Source of the DNA: Bradyrhizobium tropiciagri
GTDB lineage: Bacteria > Pseudomonadota > Alphaproteobacteria > Rhizobiales > Xanthobacteraceae
DNA length: 64,000 bases
Assembly: GCF_018130505.1 (NCBI RefSeq)
Contig: NZ_JAFCKH010000001.1
Location: 248,001 to 312,000 of the forward strand
Reading direction: 5' to 3'
Shown here: one piece after another, positions 1-8,524 of the stretch
Position numbering within the stretch: position 1 is the first letter of the stretch
Layout of the letters: the number at the start of each line of letters is the position of its first letter
Translations under genes and position numbers: made by a program
The notes under the pieces: model-generated
The model's input: the letters and a program-made list of their open reading frames with translations, nothing else
Database searches by the model: none
Told to the model about the DNA's origin: nothing

Positions 1-272
1 CCTTCGCGCTCAAATCGGCCGATGCGCTCGGCCTCCGCCAGCGCCAGCGCAGGGACATTCTTCGACCGGTCCGTGTCGGTGTAAAAGGTCGAGAAATGCC
101 GACCAATAATTTCATCGGCTTCATAGCCCTTGAAGCGCCTAGCGCCGGGATTCCAACTGCTCACGCGACCCTCGCGATCCAACATGTAAATCGCGTAATC
201 AGTGATCGCCTCGACGAGAAGACGGTACCGGTCGTCGGTAGTTGCGGCTTCGATGCGGTTCGGGGTTTCCAT
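1..272 (-). CDS. PAS-domain sensor protein, N-terminal part (cut by window edge)
   Basis: Reading leftward from ATG at 272, the first 90 or so residues form a PAS sensory domain of the kind that opens many rhizobial hybrid histidine kinases: YRLLVEAITDYAIYMLD, then SSWNPGARRFKGYEADEIIG, then HFSTFYT. PAS domains bind a ligand or cofactor and pass the signal to an output domain, which lies outside the window, so kinase identity is inferred. An in-frame ATG at 278 is also possible, but AGGA lies about seven bases before 272, so I prefer 272. Confidence 0.75.
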   Translation of the reverse strand, partial: METPNRIEAATTDDRYRLLVEAITDYAIYMLDREGRVSSWNPGARRFKGYEADEIIGRHFSTFYTDTDRSKNVPALALAEAERIGRFERE

Positions 273-438
273 ATGCATCCTGTCCCAGCCCCAGTGGGTT
301 GGGACACCGTCTGGGAAACACCGCTCAATCGCTTCGGTTCCAAATATCGGGGCACGACTAATTGCGAAGGAACCACATTTTGCGCTGAGCTTGGGCTGCG
401 AAGGTGCCGCCCAACATGGCGGTCTCCGCAAAAGAAAC

Positions 439-480
439 GGCTCTAGCACCTCTGGGGGCCAAGAGGCCGGTGCTAGAGCC
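439..480 (-). terminator. Perfect 12-bp stem hairpin, terminator-like, member of a repeat family
   Basis: Arms 439-450 and 469-480 are exact inverse complements. Read leftward the stem is followed by a T-rich run, as in a rho-independent terminator. It starts two bases after the stop of the broken MOSC gene. Its loop closely matches those of hairpins at 48.3 and 56.8 kb, so it belongs to the window-wide family. Confidence 0.7.
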
Positions 481-481
481 G

Positions 482-816
482 CTACCCGATCCGCCGATTC
501 TCGAGATTGAGGCCAGTCGTCGTAATGTTCTCGCCGAGTTCGCCTGTTTGGACATTGTAGCTGCGACGCGCAGCGCGTTGAGCCTCTCGTTCGCAATAAG
601 GTGGACCTGACGGAGATTGGGGGATCGAGGAAAGCGCCGCGCCAAGTGCCGATGCTTGACGAATAGACCGTAGTGCGCGTCGCCCTCGATGCCTTGACCG
701 GCGACGAGCGTCACCGACGGCTGGGTTACTTTGCTGAATCGATGCTTGCCGTCGATCGAGACGGCAACACTATTCCCTCGAGCATCATGTCTACCGTCAT
801 GTGGCGTATGCCCCAA
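482..816 (-). pseudogene. MOSC-domain protein, frameshifted and truncated
   Basis: The first part reads as a MOSC domain (molybdenum cofactor sulfurase C-terminal fold): VSIDGKHRFSKV, GIEGDAHYG, VKHRHLARR, PNLRQVHLI. Near 550 the frame is lost. One base restored at GTCGCAGCTAC gives the expected YNVQTGELGENITTTGLNLEN, which runs to TAG at 482-484. The product would be about 111 residues, against roughly 150 or more usual for stand-alone MOSC proteins. The end coincides with the start of a repeat hairpin, so insertion of that repeat may have cut the gene. I regard it as inactive. Confidence 0.7.
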
Positions 817-974
817 AACGACGCTCGCGCTTGATTTCGGCGAGAAACATCGCGTTTGACTTCTTCAGGCGCGAAGCGGCGGCCGTCGCCGCTCCATGCC
901 AGACGCTGCGCCGGTCACGATGATTACTTCGCCGCCGTATCTGTCAGCCAAGTGTATCTCCTTCTCGGTCGCGC

Positions 975-1160
975 TCAGTCGTCGCGGTTCAAGTCGTCGC
1001 CGTCGTCGAGGCCGAGGGTGCCGCCTTCGCCATGGACGAGGTCGCGATCCTTGTCTTCGCTCTTGTCGGCATCTTTCACGACGGCCGAGCGCATGTCGCG
1101 TTCAGTATCCTTCGGTGGCTTCGGCGGGTGCAATCTCGGCCTGCTTGATTTCAGCGACAT
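975..1160 (-). CDS. Small charged hypothetical protein (61 aa)
   Basis: A 61-residue hydrophilic protein rich in Lys, Asp and Glu, with no membrane segment and no domain that I recognise. AAGGAG lies about eight bases before the ATG, which supports translation. It is the third gene of a leftward series behind the stress-type promoter at 1773-1797, after a 42-aa ORF and the CsbD-like gene; the gap to the latter is 32 bp. A stress-linked role is inferred only from that position. Confidence 0.55.
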   Translation of the reverse strand: MSLKSSRPRLHPPKPPKDTERDMRSAVVKDADKSEDKDRDLVHGEGGTLGLDDGDDLNRDD

Positions 1161-1192
1161 CCAAGTCTCCTTCTCGTGGCGCTCGATGGCAG

Positions 1193-1597
1193 CTAGGCGA
1201 CCCTAGTTGGCCTCGGTGAGTGGGTCGTCTTGGGATGACGGTCGTGCAAAAACTCGGCAAGATCGTTCGCGATTACGCCGTCGTCCACCGCGGCGGCAAA
1301 CAAGTGCTCCTGCGCGTCGCGCGGAAGATCTGCCCACGTCTTCAAGGCGGCGCGCCCGAGCAGGTTGGCAAACTTGACCTCGTCGCCATGGGAAAGGTCC
1401 GAAGCAGCGAGGGTAGGCGGGGCCATCGCTCTGCGACGCCGTCGGCTCCCGGCCGTTTGCGGAGCCGATTTGGCCGCAGGAGCTGCCGATGTGCCGGCGC
1501 CAACTTGGCGCGCTCCCTCGTCCGCCAGTTTACCGTCCCCCACTATCTCGCCAACGAGCCGTTTGGCCGTTCCCGCCACCAAATCCTTCATGCTCAT
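1193..1597 (-). CDS. CsbD-like N-terminus with extra C-terminal domain
   Basis: 134 residues. The first 30 (AGTAKRLVGEIVGDGKLADEG) resemble CsbD-family stress proteins, whose members carry a KxxGxxxGDxKLxxEG pattern. An Ala/Arg-rich linker follows. Residues about 65-125 form a helical segment (HGDEVKFANLLGRAALKTW, then AAVDDGVIANDLAEFLHD) that I cannot name. AGGAGG sits close before the ATG. The gene lies downstream of an EcfG-type promoter. CsbD proteins are general-stress proteins of unknown mechanism; the fusion is unusual. Confidence 0.65.
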   Translation of the reverse strand: MSMKDLVAGTAKRLVGEIVGDGKLADEGARQVGAGTSAAPAAKSAPQTAGSRRRRRAMAPPTLAASDLSHGDEVKFANLLGRAALKTWADLPRDAQEHLFAAAVDDGVIANDLAEFLHDRHPKTTHSPRPTRVA

Positions 1598-1617
1598 CTT
1601 GCGCCTCCTCAGAATCT

Positions 1618-1746
1618 TTAGCGCGGTCCCTTCGTACTCGGTTGCGAACCGTCCGAACGCTTCTGCCAGCCACCGAGGCGACTGCGACGAGACGCGGCCG
1701 CTGCCGCCGCGCCCTTTAGCGCTCCGCGCCCCATCTGGTCCGCCAT
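1618..1746 (-). CDS. Small Ala/Arg-rich protein (42 aa)
   Basis: A 42-residue ORF (MADQMGRGALKGAAAAAASR...) between the stress-type promoter at 1773-1797 and the CsbD-like gene. A purine-rich GAGAGAGCAAG precedes the ATG. It is basic and low in complexity, with no recognised domain. Its place as first ORF of the transcript is the main support. It could instead be untranslated leader. Confidence 0.4.
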   Translation of the reverse strand: MADQMGRGALKGAAAAAASRRSRLGGWQKRSDGSQPSTKGPR

Positions 1747-1772
1747 TCTTGCTCTCTCGATAAAGAGTTGGA

Positions 1773-1797
1773 AACCAATCGGCGGCGGACCCGTTCC
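1773..1797 (-). promoter_or_regulatory. EcfG-type promoter upstream of CsbD-like operon
   Basis: Leftward GGAAC (1793-1797), 16 bases, GGTT (1773-1776). It lies 27 bp before the 42-aa ORF. The pattern fits the alphaproteobacterial general-stress consensus GGAAC-N16/17-CGTT. Confidence 0.65.
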
Positions 1798-1982
1798 TAG
1801 CGGCTGAGCAGTGGACCGTCCTTCAGGGCAATCTGAACAGGTGGTTTGCGTCCACTCCGTGTGGGCTCGTGGAAGCGCATCTGAAGTCTCCGGTGACGTC
1901 CTGGCGCGCCTTCCAAAGCAAGATGTCTGTAATTGCGTGGCCCCACACGGAACCCTTGAGCACTGGAAGGGCTTCTTCCCGG

Positions 1983-4502
1983 ATGGATGCCGAAGCAAAG
2001 AGACCGCAAGGACCGCTGCCCGACGCGCGGGACGGCTTTGTTCGCGTCAGAGGCGCGCGCGAACACAATCTCAAGGATGTCTCGCTCGACATTCCCCGCA
2101 ATGAACTTGTGGTCTTTACTGGCGTCTCCGGCTCCGGCAAGTCCTCGCTGGCGTTCGGAACCTTATACGCGGAGGCGCAGCGGCGGTATCTCGAATCCGT
2201 GTCGCCATATGCGCGTCGGCTTTTCCACCAAATGCGGGTTCCCGACGTCGACGTGGTCGAAGGACTGCCGCCAGCCGTTGCGCTGCAGCAGCAACGCGGA
2301 TCGCCGACGACCAGATCCTCGGTGGGTAGCGTCACCACGTTGTCCAACTTGCTGAGGATGCTGTACTCACGCGCCGGCGACTATCCGCGCGGCCAACAGT
2401 TACTTTATGCGGAATCCTTCTCGCCCAACACGCCGGAAGGCGCCTGTCCCAATTGTCACGGCATCGGACGTGTCCATCAGGTCAACGAACGAACGCTGGT
2501 GCCGGACGACGCGTTGACAATCCGGGAGCGGGCGGTTGCAGCCTGGCCGTCGGCTTGGCAGGGCCAAAACCTCAGAGACATCTTGGTGTCGCTTGGTTAC
2601 GACGTCGACAGGCCGTGGCGCGAACTCCCGAAGAAAGATCGCGACTGGATTCTCTTCACCGAGGAGCAGCCGACCATTCCAGTTTACGCCGGATACACAC
2701 CTGCCGAAACACGCAGGGCTCTAAAGAAGAAGGAAGAACCGAGTTACATTGGTACCTTCACCGGCGCTCGCAAATACGTTCTTCAAACTTATGCCACTAC
2801 GCAAAGCGCGATGATGAAGCGGCGCGTGGCGCAATTCCTGTCGAGCGACGACTGCCCAGTCTGCAAGGGCAAGAGGCTCAAGCCGGAACCCCTTTCCGTC
2901 AAGTTCGCCCGCCTGGATATCGCTGAGATGTCGCGTCTGCCGTTGAACAAACTGGATGCGCTGCTCAAGCCGTATATGGATCGAGTCGAGCAGGACGAGG
3001 CCCATCCCGAGATGGCGCTGGTCGTGCAAAGGATCGTCGAAGACCTTGCGGGCCGTCTTCAGGTCTTGCTGGATCTCGGCCTTGGATATCTGACGCTCGA
3101 GCGGAGCACGCCGACATTGTCTCCAGGCGAATTGCAGCGGCTTCGACTCGCAACGCAAGTCAGATCGAACCTGTTCGGCGTCGTCTACGTGCTGGACGAG
3201 CCGTCGGCCGGCCTGCACCCGGCGGACACCGAAGCGTTGCTACGGGCGCTGGAGCGTCTGAAGGCCTCGGGCAACTCGCTTTTCGTCGTCGAACACGAGC
3301 TCGACGTGGTGCGCAATGCCGACTGGATCGTTGATGTTGGTCCCGCCGCGGGCGAGCAGGGCGGTGAGATACTCTACAGTGGGCGGCTAGCGGGACTGGT
3401 CGAAGTGGAACCGTCGCAGACGCGGCGCTTCCTTTTCGGTCGATCCGCCGGGTCGACGCGAAGGGTTCGCGAGCCGAATGGCTGGCTGAAGCTGCGGGGA
3501 GTCACGCGCAACAACCTCGACGGTTTGGATGCCGATCTCCCTCTCGGCGTTCTCACCTGCGTGACCGGCGTCTCGGGTTCCGGCAAATCCACGCTGGTCA
3601 GCCAGTTTCTCGTCGAGACCGTCGCCGACCGGCTTGGCCAACGCCGGGAGGCGGATCCGAACGAAGGCGAACTCCGGGAGACGGTGCGCACGCTGGGCGG
3701 CGAGATCGTCCAAGGACTCGATCGGATCAAGCGGCTCGTCGTCGTCGACCAGAAGCCGATCGGACGAACGCCGCGGTCCAATCTGGCGACCTACACCGGC
3801 TTGCTCGATCACGTGCGCAAGTTGTTCGCCGCGACGAAGCAGGCCCGCGCCAGGCGGTACGACGCCGGCCGGTTCTCGTTCAACGTCGCCAAGGGACGGT
3901 GCGAGACCTGCGAGGGTGAAGGATACGTGTGCGTTGAACTTCTTTTCCTTCCAAGCGTCTATACTCCATGCCCGACCTGCAAGGGCGCTCGCTACAAAGC
4001 GAAGACGCTCGAGATCAAAATTCGCGACAAGTCGATCGCGGACGTGTTGGCGATGACGGTCGACGCGGCATTCGCGTTCTTTGGAGGCGACGATACGCTT
4101 TCCCGGTCGCTGGGCGTGCTGCGAGAAGTGGGGCTAGGCTACATCAGGCTCGGTCAGTCGGCGACCGAGCTCTCTGGAGGTGAGGCGCAGCGCGTCAAGC
4201 TCGCCACTGAACTGCAGCGGACGCAGCGCGGCGGGACGCTCTATGTTCTCGACGAACCAACGACCGGTCTGCACCCATCCGACGTTCGGAAGTTGAGTAG
4301 GCAGCTTCAGGACCTCGTCGAAGCCGGCAACACCGTGATCCTGGTCGAGCACGACATGTCGGTCGCCGCGAACAGCGACTGGATTCTCGATGTGGGACCC
4401 GGAGCAGGCGAGGAAGGTGGCCATATCGTGGCGTCAGGGCCGCCAAAGCAGGTTGCCGCATCCGGGAGCCGGACGGCGAGCTTTTTGATGAAAGCCCTTT
4501 AG
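1983..4502 (+). CDS. uvrA2: UvrA-like excinuclease ATPase, short (UvrA2-type)
   Basis: 839 residues from ATG 1983. Two ABC ATPase halves are complete: Walker [10 protein letters not shown] near residue 45 and GVSGSGKST near 540, signature-like [12 protein letters not shown] and [12 protein letters not shown], Walker [12 protein letters not shown] and [11 protein letters not shown]. Paired CxxC zinc modules are present (CPNCHG, CPVCKG, CETCEG...CPTCKG). Canonical UvrA has about 940-1000 residues; the shorter UvrA2 class lacks the UvrB-interaction region, and the length fits. The likely role is DNA-damage recognition or DNA-lesion-linked drug tolerance. An in-frame start at 1869 exists, but the extra residues do not look conserved. 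Confidence 0.85.
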   Translation: MDAEAKRPQGPLPDARDGFVRVRGAREHNLKDVSLDIPRNELVVFTGVSGSGKSSLAFGTLYAEAQRRYLESVSPYARRLFHQMRVPDVDVVEGLPPAVALQQQRGSPTTRSSVGSVTTLSNLLRMLYSRAGDYPRGQQLLYAESFSPNTPEGACPNCHGIGRVHQVNERTLVPDDALTIRERAVAAWPSAWQGQNLRDILVSLGYDVDRPWRELPKKDRDWILFTEEQPTIPVYAGYTPAETRRALKKKEEPSYIGTFTGARKYVLQTYATTQSAMMKRRVAQFLSSDDCPVCKGKRLKPEPLSVKFARLDIAEMSRLPLNKLDALLKPYMDRVEQDEAHPEMALVVQRIVEDLAGRLQVLLDLGLGYLTLERSTPTLSPGELQRLRLATQVRSNLFGVVYVLDEPSAGLHPADTEALLRALERLKASGNSLFVVEHELDVVRNADWIVDVGPAAGEQGGEILYSGRLAGLVEVEPSQTRRFLFGRSAGSTRRVREPNGWLKLRGVTRNNLDGLDADLPLGVLTCVTGVSGSGKSTLVSQFLVETVADRLGQRREADPNEGELRETVRTLGGEIVQGLDRIKRLVVVDQKPIGRTPRSNLATYTGLLDHVRKLFAATKQARARRYDAGRFSFNVAKGRCETCEGEGYVCVELLFLPSVYTPCPTCKGARYKAKTLEIKIRDKSIADVLAMTVDAAFAFFGGDDTLSRSLGVLREVGLGYIRLGQSATELSGGEAQRVKLATELQRTQRGGTLYVLDEPTTGLHPSDVRKLSRQLQDLVEAGNTVILVEHDMSVAANSDWILDVGPGAGEEGGHIVASGPPKQVAASGSRTASFLMKAL

Positions 4503-4758
4503 ACTTAGCGAGGTTAGAGATGGCGTACCGATCGGCCTCGACGAACATTCGTCAGCGAGGACGTCCTGAAGGCTTGCCGAGCGCTGACTCCGCGTTGGCA
4601 GGACGTGCGCTGACGCAGTCCGGGGTGGGCGGCACGGGCTGGCGGCGGGTGCGCAGTGCGTAGCTATGCCGAGACTGTCGAGAGTTACCTTCGGCAATCA
4701 GTTGAGCCAGGGTGTCGCCAAAAGGGGGAGATGTCGTCGATCCGTCCAGAGGTTTGAA

Positions 4759-5016
4759 TTAGAGGTCACGGATCTTGCAGCCCAGAACGATGGCCGCCAG
4801 CGTGGTCCCGATGGCATTCGCGCCGACGACGACCCAGTCATGGCGCAGCAGGCCGTAAACCACCCAAAGCGAGAGGCCGAGAGTAAGCGCCGCGAGCATG
4901 CCCAGAGACAAGTCTCCCGTCGATCCGCGTGGCCATGCTTTCTGAACCTGCGGAATGTAGGACAGCGACGCCAGGAAGGCCGCGATGCCGCCGACATACG
5001 AAGCGAGTTCGCCCAT
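4759..5016 (-). CDS. SemiSWEET-type sugar transporter
   Basis: 85 residues with three membrane helices, the size of a SemiSWEET half-transporter (MtN3/PQ-loop family), which works as a dimer for sugar diffusion. The SYIPQ motif in helix 1 is the PQ-loop hallmark. The gene begins six bases after a truncated DUF892 gene in the same direction and probably shares its transcript from the promoter at 5246-5270, which would make it stress-induced. No clear ribosome-binding site precedes the ATG. Confidence 0.85.
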   Translation of the reverse strand: MGELASYVGGIAAFLASLSYIPQVQKAWPRGSTGDLSLGMLAALTLGLSLWVVYGLLRHDWVVVGANAIGTTLAAIVLGCKIRDL

Positions 5017-5022
5017 CGCGGT

Positions 5023-5211
5023 CTACAGGCGCCTATAGGCGTTGGATTTCTGAAGGTTGCCGGCTGCATTTTCGGCGAGCCGGCATTCGCATTCGCAAGC
5101 GCCATGCTCGGCGAGCTTCTTCGCAATCTGCTGCCCAGCATAATAGATGTCCTGCAATGTTTGCACGAAGTAGTCGTTCTGCGTCTTGATGTCTTTGGTA
5201 AAGAAACCCAT
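5023..5211 (-). pseudogene. DUF892 (YciE/YciF-like ferritin fold) remnant, truncated
   Basis: The first 35 residues (MGFFTKDIKTQNDYFV..LQDIYYAGQQIAKKLAEHG) match the opening helix of DUF892 stress proteins, which are usually 160-170 residues long. The rest is unrelated and stops at residue 62, so three of the four helices are missing. GGGAG precedes the ATG and a stress promoter lies 35 bp upstream, so it may still be expressed. An intact relative is at 19.6-20.0 kb. Confidence 0.65.
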
Positions 5212-5245
5212 GGATGTCTCCCATCAAAGCAATGACCGGACCGCA

Positions 5246-5270
5246 AACCACGACAAGTAGGATGCGTTCC
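5246..5270 (-). promoter_or_regulatory. EcfG-type promoter before DUF892 remnant and SemiSWEET
   Basis: Leftward GGAAC (5266-5270), 16 bases, GGTT (5246-5249), 35 bp before the ATG at 5211. Confidence 0.65.
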
Positions 5271-5286
5271 TAAACGACCGGTTGGG

Positions 5287-5901
5287 TTAAATGGGCCACG
5301 CGTCCAACAACGTTTCCGTCGTCACGCACTCGACCTGCTCACCGAACCGGTTCAGATAGACTGCCATCATCGCGTCATGGGTCTCGTCCGCGGAACTGCA
5401 TAGGGCGTCCGTCAGCAGGATCACGCGGAAACCCCAGTCGATCGCGCCGAGTGCGGTGGCGAGCACGCAGACGTCCGTTTCGCCGCCAGTGATCACGATG
5501 GTGTCGACCGATTTCTCCCGCAGCCGTACATGGAGGTCCGATCCTGTCCACGGCGAGTAGACATGTTTGTCGTAAGTCCGGGCAGGAGGGACGAACTGGG
5601 CGAGCTCGGGGACGAGATCCACCATGTCCGAGCCAAGACGGTCAACGGTCATCGAGCGCCAGCGCTCGTAATACTGCCGCCACATGCCCGCACTTCGGCC
5701 GGCCGTACGGGCCGGGATGAAACGGGTGAAAATCGTCCGTTCGGGACGCTTTACCGTGACGGCTACGATATTCGGCAGAACCCGATCGAACCATGGCGTT
5801 CTCCACTCGGTGTCCTCGGCGAACATCCGCTGCATGTCGACGCAGAGGTGGATCGCGTTGTCGCCGGGCGGTCCCAACCGCAGTAGATCTTTCTTCGTCA
5901 T
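5287..5901 (-). CDS. Isochorismatase-family cysteine hydrolase
   Basis: 204 residues with the isochorismatase-like fold. The catalytic triad is visible: Asp in LCVDMQRMF near residue 22, Lys in YDKHVYSPW, and Cys in GGETDVCVLATA. The family hydrolyses amides or ether-linked substrates; the substrate cannot be told. A TTG start at 5943 would extend the frame, but that codon lies inside the -10 element of the promoter at 5942-5966, so the ATG at 5901 is right if that promoter is real. Divergent from the SDR gene. Confidence 0.85.
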   Translation of the reverse strand: MTKKDLLRLGPPGDNAIHLCVDMQRMFAEDTEWRTPWFDRVLPNIVAVTVKRPERTIFTRFIPARTAGRSAGMWRQYYERWRSMTVDRLGSDMVDLVPELAQFVPPARTYDKHVYSPWTGSDLHVRLREKSVDTIVITGGETDVCVLATALGAIDWGFRVILLTDALCSSADETHDAMMAVYLNRFGEQVECVTTETLLDAWPI

Positions 5902-5941
5902 CGTTCGGTCAGTCTCGATCAATTGGGTGATTTTTGGATCC

Positions 5942-5966
5942 AACGAGCGGACCGGTGCTCCGTTCC
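5942..5966 (-). promoter_or_regulatory. EcfG-type promoter of the isochorismatase-family gene
   Basis: Leftward GGAAC (5962-5966), 16 bases, CGTT (5942-5945), an exact match to the consensus. It rules out the upstream TTG start of the hydrolase. Confidence 0.75.
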
Positions 5967-6000
5967 TTGGCTGCCCGCTCGTCGCGACCCGACGGGTTTA

Positions 6001-6025
6001 GGAACCGTCAAGTCCGCGATCGGTT
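6001..6025 (+). promoter_or_regulatory. EcfG-type promoter of the SDR gene
   Basis: GGAAC (6001-6005), 16 bases, GGTT (6022-6025), about 100 bp before the SDR ATG. It is divergent from the hydrolase promoter 35 bp away. Confidence 0.65.
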
Positions 6026-6128
6026 GACCGCGGCCGCCTGCCGAAAGGAATGCGATTGGAAAGCACCGTTATCGCAGAACTGGACGCCGCGGGCGGCACG
6101 GCCGTCCGGACCAACTAAGGCACTCTTC

Positions 6129-6986
6129 ATGCCCGATTATCCCAAGCCTCCCTATCCCGAACAGCGCCAGCCGATGCCCGGCTCAACCGCCGAGATGGAT
6201 CCGATTCCGGACCACGGAGAACGCAGCTACAAGGGATCGGGACGGCTCCAGGGCAAACGCGCCATCATCACTGGTGGCGATAGCGGCATCGGGCGCGCGG
6301 TCGCGATCGCGTTCGCCCGCGAGGGGGCTGACATCCTGATCGCTTATCTCGACGAGATCGATGACGCCAGGGAAGTTGCAGGGCTGGTAGAGAAGGAGGG
6401 CCGTAAAGCCGTCCTGGTCGATGGCGACTTGCGCTCGCCCGAACATTGCCGCGCCGTGGTCGACCGTGCGGTGCGGGATCTCGGCGGCGTGGACATCCTC
6501 GTAAACAACGCCGCGCATCAGGCGACTTTCGCCGACATCGGAGACATCAGCGACGAGGAATGGCGCATGACCTTCGAGGTCAACATCCACGCGATGTTCT
6601 TCCTCGCGAAGGCAGCGGTACCGCACATGAAGCCCGGCGCCGCCATCATTAATACGGCCTCGGTAAACTCTGACATGCCGAACCCGATCCTGCTTGCCTA
6701 CGCCACGACGAAGGGTGCCATTCAGAACTTTACCGGCGGCCTAGCCCAGATGCTGGCCGAGAGAGGTATACGCGTGAATGCCGTGGCGCCCGGACCGATC
6801 TGGACGCCGCTCATCCCGTCGACGATGCCAGACTCCGCGGTGAAGAACTTCGGCAAGCAAGTGCCGATGAAGCGCGCTGGTCAGCCTGCGGAGCTTGCCA
6901 CGGCCTATGTGATGCTGGCGGATCCCTTGTCGAGCTACACCTCCGGAACGACGGTTGCCGTAACCGGGGGCAAGCCGTTCATCTGA
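6129..6986 (+). CDS. SDR-family oxidoreductase (YghA / general-stress-protein-39 type)
   Basis: 285 residues. The N-terminal tail PDYPKPPYPEQ..PMPG is typical of the YghA/GsiB-neighbour SDR group. The NAD(P)-binding TGGDSGIGRA lies near residue 50, NNAA near 130, catalytic Ser in NTASVNS and YATTK as the YxxxK pair. It reduces or oxidises an unknown carbonyl or alcohol. The first 65 codons of the longer open frame (5934 on) overlap promoter sequence and are not used. The next gene starts three bases after its stop. Confidence 0.9.
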   Translation: MPDYPKPPYPEQRQPMPGSTAEMDPIPDHGERSYKGSGRLQGKRAIITGGDSGIGRAVAIAFAREGADILIAYLDEIDDAREVAGLVEKEGRKAVLVDGDLRSPEHCRAVVDRAVRDLGGVDILVNNAAHQATFADIGDISDEEWRMTFEVNIHAMFFLAKAAVPHMKPGAAIINTASVNSDMPNPILLAYATTKGAIQNFTGGLAQMLAERGIRVNAVAPGPIWTPLIPSTMPDSAVKNFGKQVPMKRAGQPAELATAYVMLADPLSSYTSGTTVAVTGGKPFI

Positions 6987-6989
6987 ATC

Positions 6990-7364
6990 ATGGCAGGCAT
7001 CAGGCATCCGGTGACGCCCGATGGGCGTTACTTCGTCGTGAGAGGAAAGCTTTGGCGCCTGAGCAATCCGAACATCGAGCCGTGCGATAGGGCGCGTCTC
7101 GTGAAGGCGTTGATGGACGCACGGCGCGCCGTCAAGGATGCCAAAAGCGCGGGAGATCACGACGCCGAGTCGGAGGCCCATCGCAGGGTCGACGAGGCGA
7201 AGTGCGATTTGGGCGAGCGCGGCCCGGTCTGGTGGAACGACGGCGCTCCTGACTACAACCGCCAAGCCGTCAAAAGCACCCCGTACGCGAATTGGTATAG
7301 CGAGACGCTGCGATGCGGCCGAGCGACAGCGCCTTCCGCTATGTCGCGGTCTTCAGGGCTCTGA
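6990..7364 (+). CDS. Conserved rhizobial hypothetical protein (124 aa)
   Basis: The sequence RHPVTPDGRYFVVRGKLWRLSNPN at the start and ERGPVWWNDGAPDYNR near residue 80 is a conserved pattern I know from Bradyrhizobium and other rhizobia, without a function. It probably shares the SDR transcript. The final 15 codons overlap the convergent topoisomerase gene by 26 bp and depart from the family, which usually ends soon after TPYANW. The C-terminus may therefore be altered. Confidence 0.7.
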   Translation: MAGIRHPVTPDGRYFVVRGKLWRLSNPNIEPCDRARLVKALMDARRAVKDAKSAGDHDAESEAHRRVDEAKCDLGERGPVWWNDGAPDYNRQAVKSTPYANWYSETLRCGRATAPSAMSRSSGL

Positions 7365-8436
7365 GCCGCTTGTGGAGGAAGGCGAGGACCATGATCTCGT
7401 CCGAGGTAAGTTTGCCGTATTGGCGCTTGAATTTCTGCGCGATCTTAGCGTCGATCATCTTGACGAGGTCGCCGGACATGTAGGCGGTCAGAATCTCGGG
7501 ATGGACATAGCTCTTGCGGCAGATGGCCGGTGTATTGCCGAGTTGCCTTGCCACTTTCTCGATCGCCGCGACGACATTCCGCTTGGCCTCTGCCTGGCTG
7601 TCGTATTTCTTGAACTCAGACAGCGCGAGGGCGGCAAGGACTGTGCCGGCCCAGGTCCGAAAGTCCTTGGCGCTGAAATCCTGTCCCGTGATTTCCTTGA
7701 TATAGCCGTTGACGTCGCCGGAATCCACCGTTCGGGACGCCCCGTCGTCATCGAGATACTTGAAGAGTTCGTGCCCCGGTATCTCCGCGCAGCGCTTTAC
7801 GATGGCAGCGATGCGTCTGTCTTCGACCTGAAGCTTCCATTGCTTGCCCGACTTGCCGGTGAAGTCGAAGCGAAGTACCCCCGAGCCGATTGCCACGTGC
7901 TTGCGCCGCATTGTGGTGAGCCCATACGATTTGTTCTTCTCGGCGTATTCGGCGTTGCCGACGCGTATGAGCGTCTTTTCGAGCAGGCTAACGATCGTCG
8001 CCAGCACCTTATCGCGGGGGAGACCGTCCAGATTCATGTCCGATACGACGCGGGCACGCAGGGGCGCCAACGCCGATGCGAACTGCATGATATGCTCGTA
8101 CTTATTCTGCTCCCGAAGCTCCCGCCATTTCGGGTGATATCGGTACTGCTTACGCCCGCGCGCGTCCAATCCGGTCGCCTGGATGTGGCCATTGGGCGAC
8201 GGGCATATCCAGACGAACTCGTACGCGGGAGGGATGCCGATCGATTTGATGCGACGGATGACCGCCTTATCAATAATCCGCTTGCCGTCTTTGTCGTAGT
8301 AGGTGAACGAAGTCCCAGCCCGCTTTCGCCGATAGCCCGGAGCCGCATCGCTTACGTATCGCAAGCCTTCCTCCGCGATGGCGGCGGCGATATCGGCCGT
8401 GCGGTCCAGTTCTTCGTTCTTACTTTCTCGCAGCAT
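7339..8436 (-). CDS. DNA topoisomerase IB (poxvirus type)
   Basis: 365 residues, full length for bacterial TopIB. The N-terminal domain covers about residues 30-90. The catalytic domain contains the Arg/Lys set (RRKHV, KDFRTWAGT) and the nucleophilic tyrosine in CRKSYVHPE near residue 310. The enzyme relaxes supercoils through a 3'-phosphotyrosine intermediate. It lies next to an ATP-dependent ligase read in the same direction. A GGAAC 80 bp upstream has only a poor -10 (CCTT), so stress control is less clear here. Confidence 0.92.
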   Translation of the reverse strand: MLRESKNEELDRTADIAAAIAEEGLRYVSDAAPGYRRKRAGTSFTYYDKDGKRIIDKAVIRRIKSIGIPPAYEFVWICPSPNGHIQATGLDARGRKQYRYHPKWRELREQNKYEHIMQFASALAPLRARVVSDMNLDGLPRDKVLATIVSLLEKTLIRVGNAEYAEKNKSYGLTTMRRKHVAIGSGVLRFDFTGKSGKQWKLQVEDRRIAAIVKRCAEIPGHELFKYLDDDGASRTVDSGDVNGYIKEITGQDFSAKDFRTWAGTVLAALALSEFKKYDSQAEAKRNVVAAIEKVARQLGNTPAICRKSYVHPEILTAYMSGDLVKMIDAKIAQKFKRQYGKLTSDEIMVLAFLHKRLRALKTAT

Positions 8437-8524
8437 TGTTCGTCCTTGCCGTACGCCGAGAACCGAGGCTTCCGACAGGAAAGGTCTAATCGGTCTTTTA
8501 GTTCCCAGCAGCCTGAGGAGTGCA

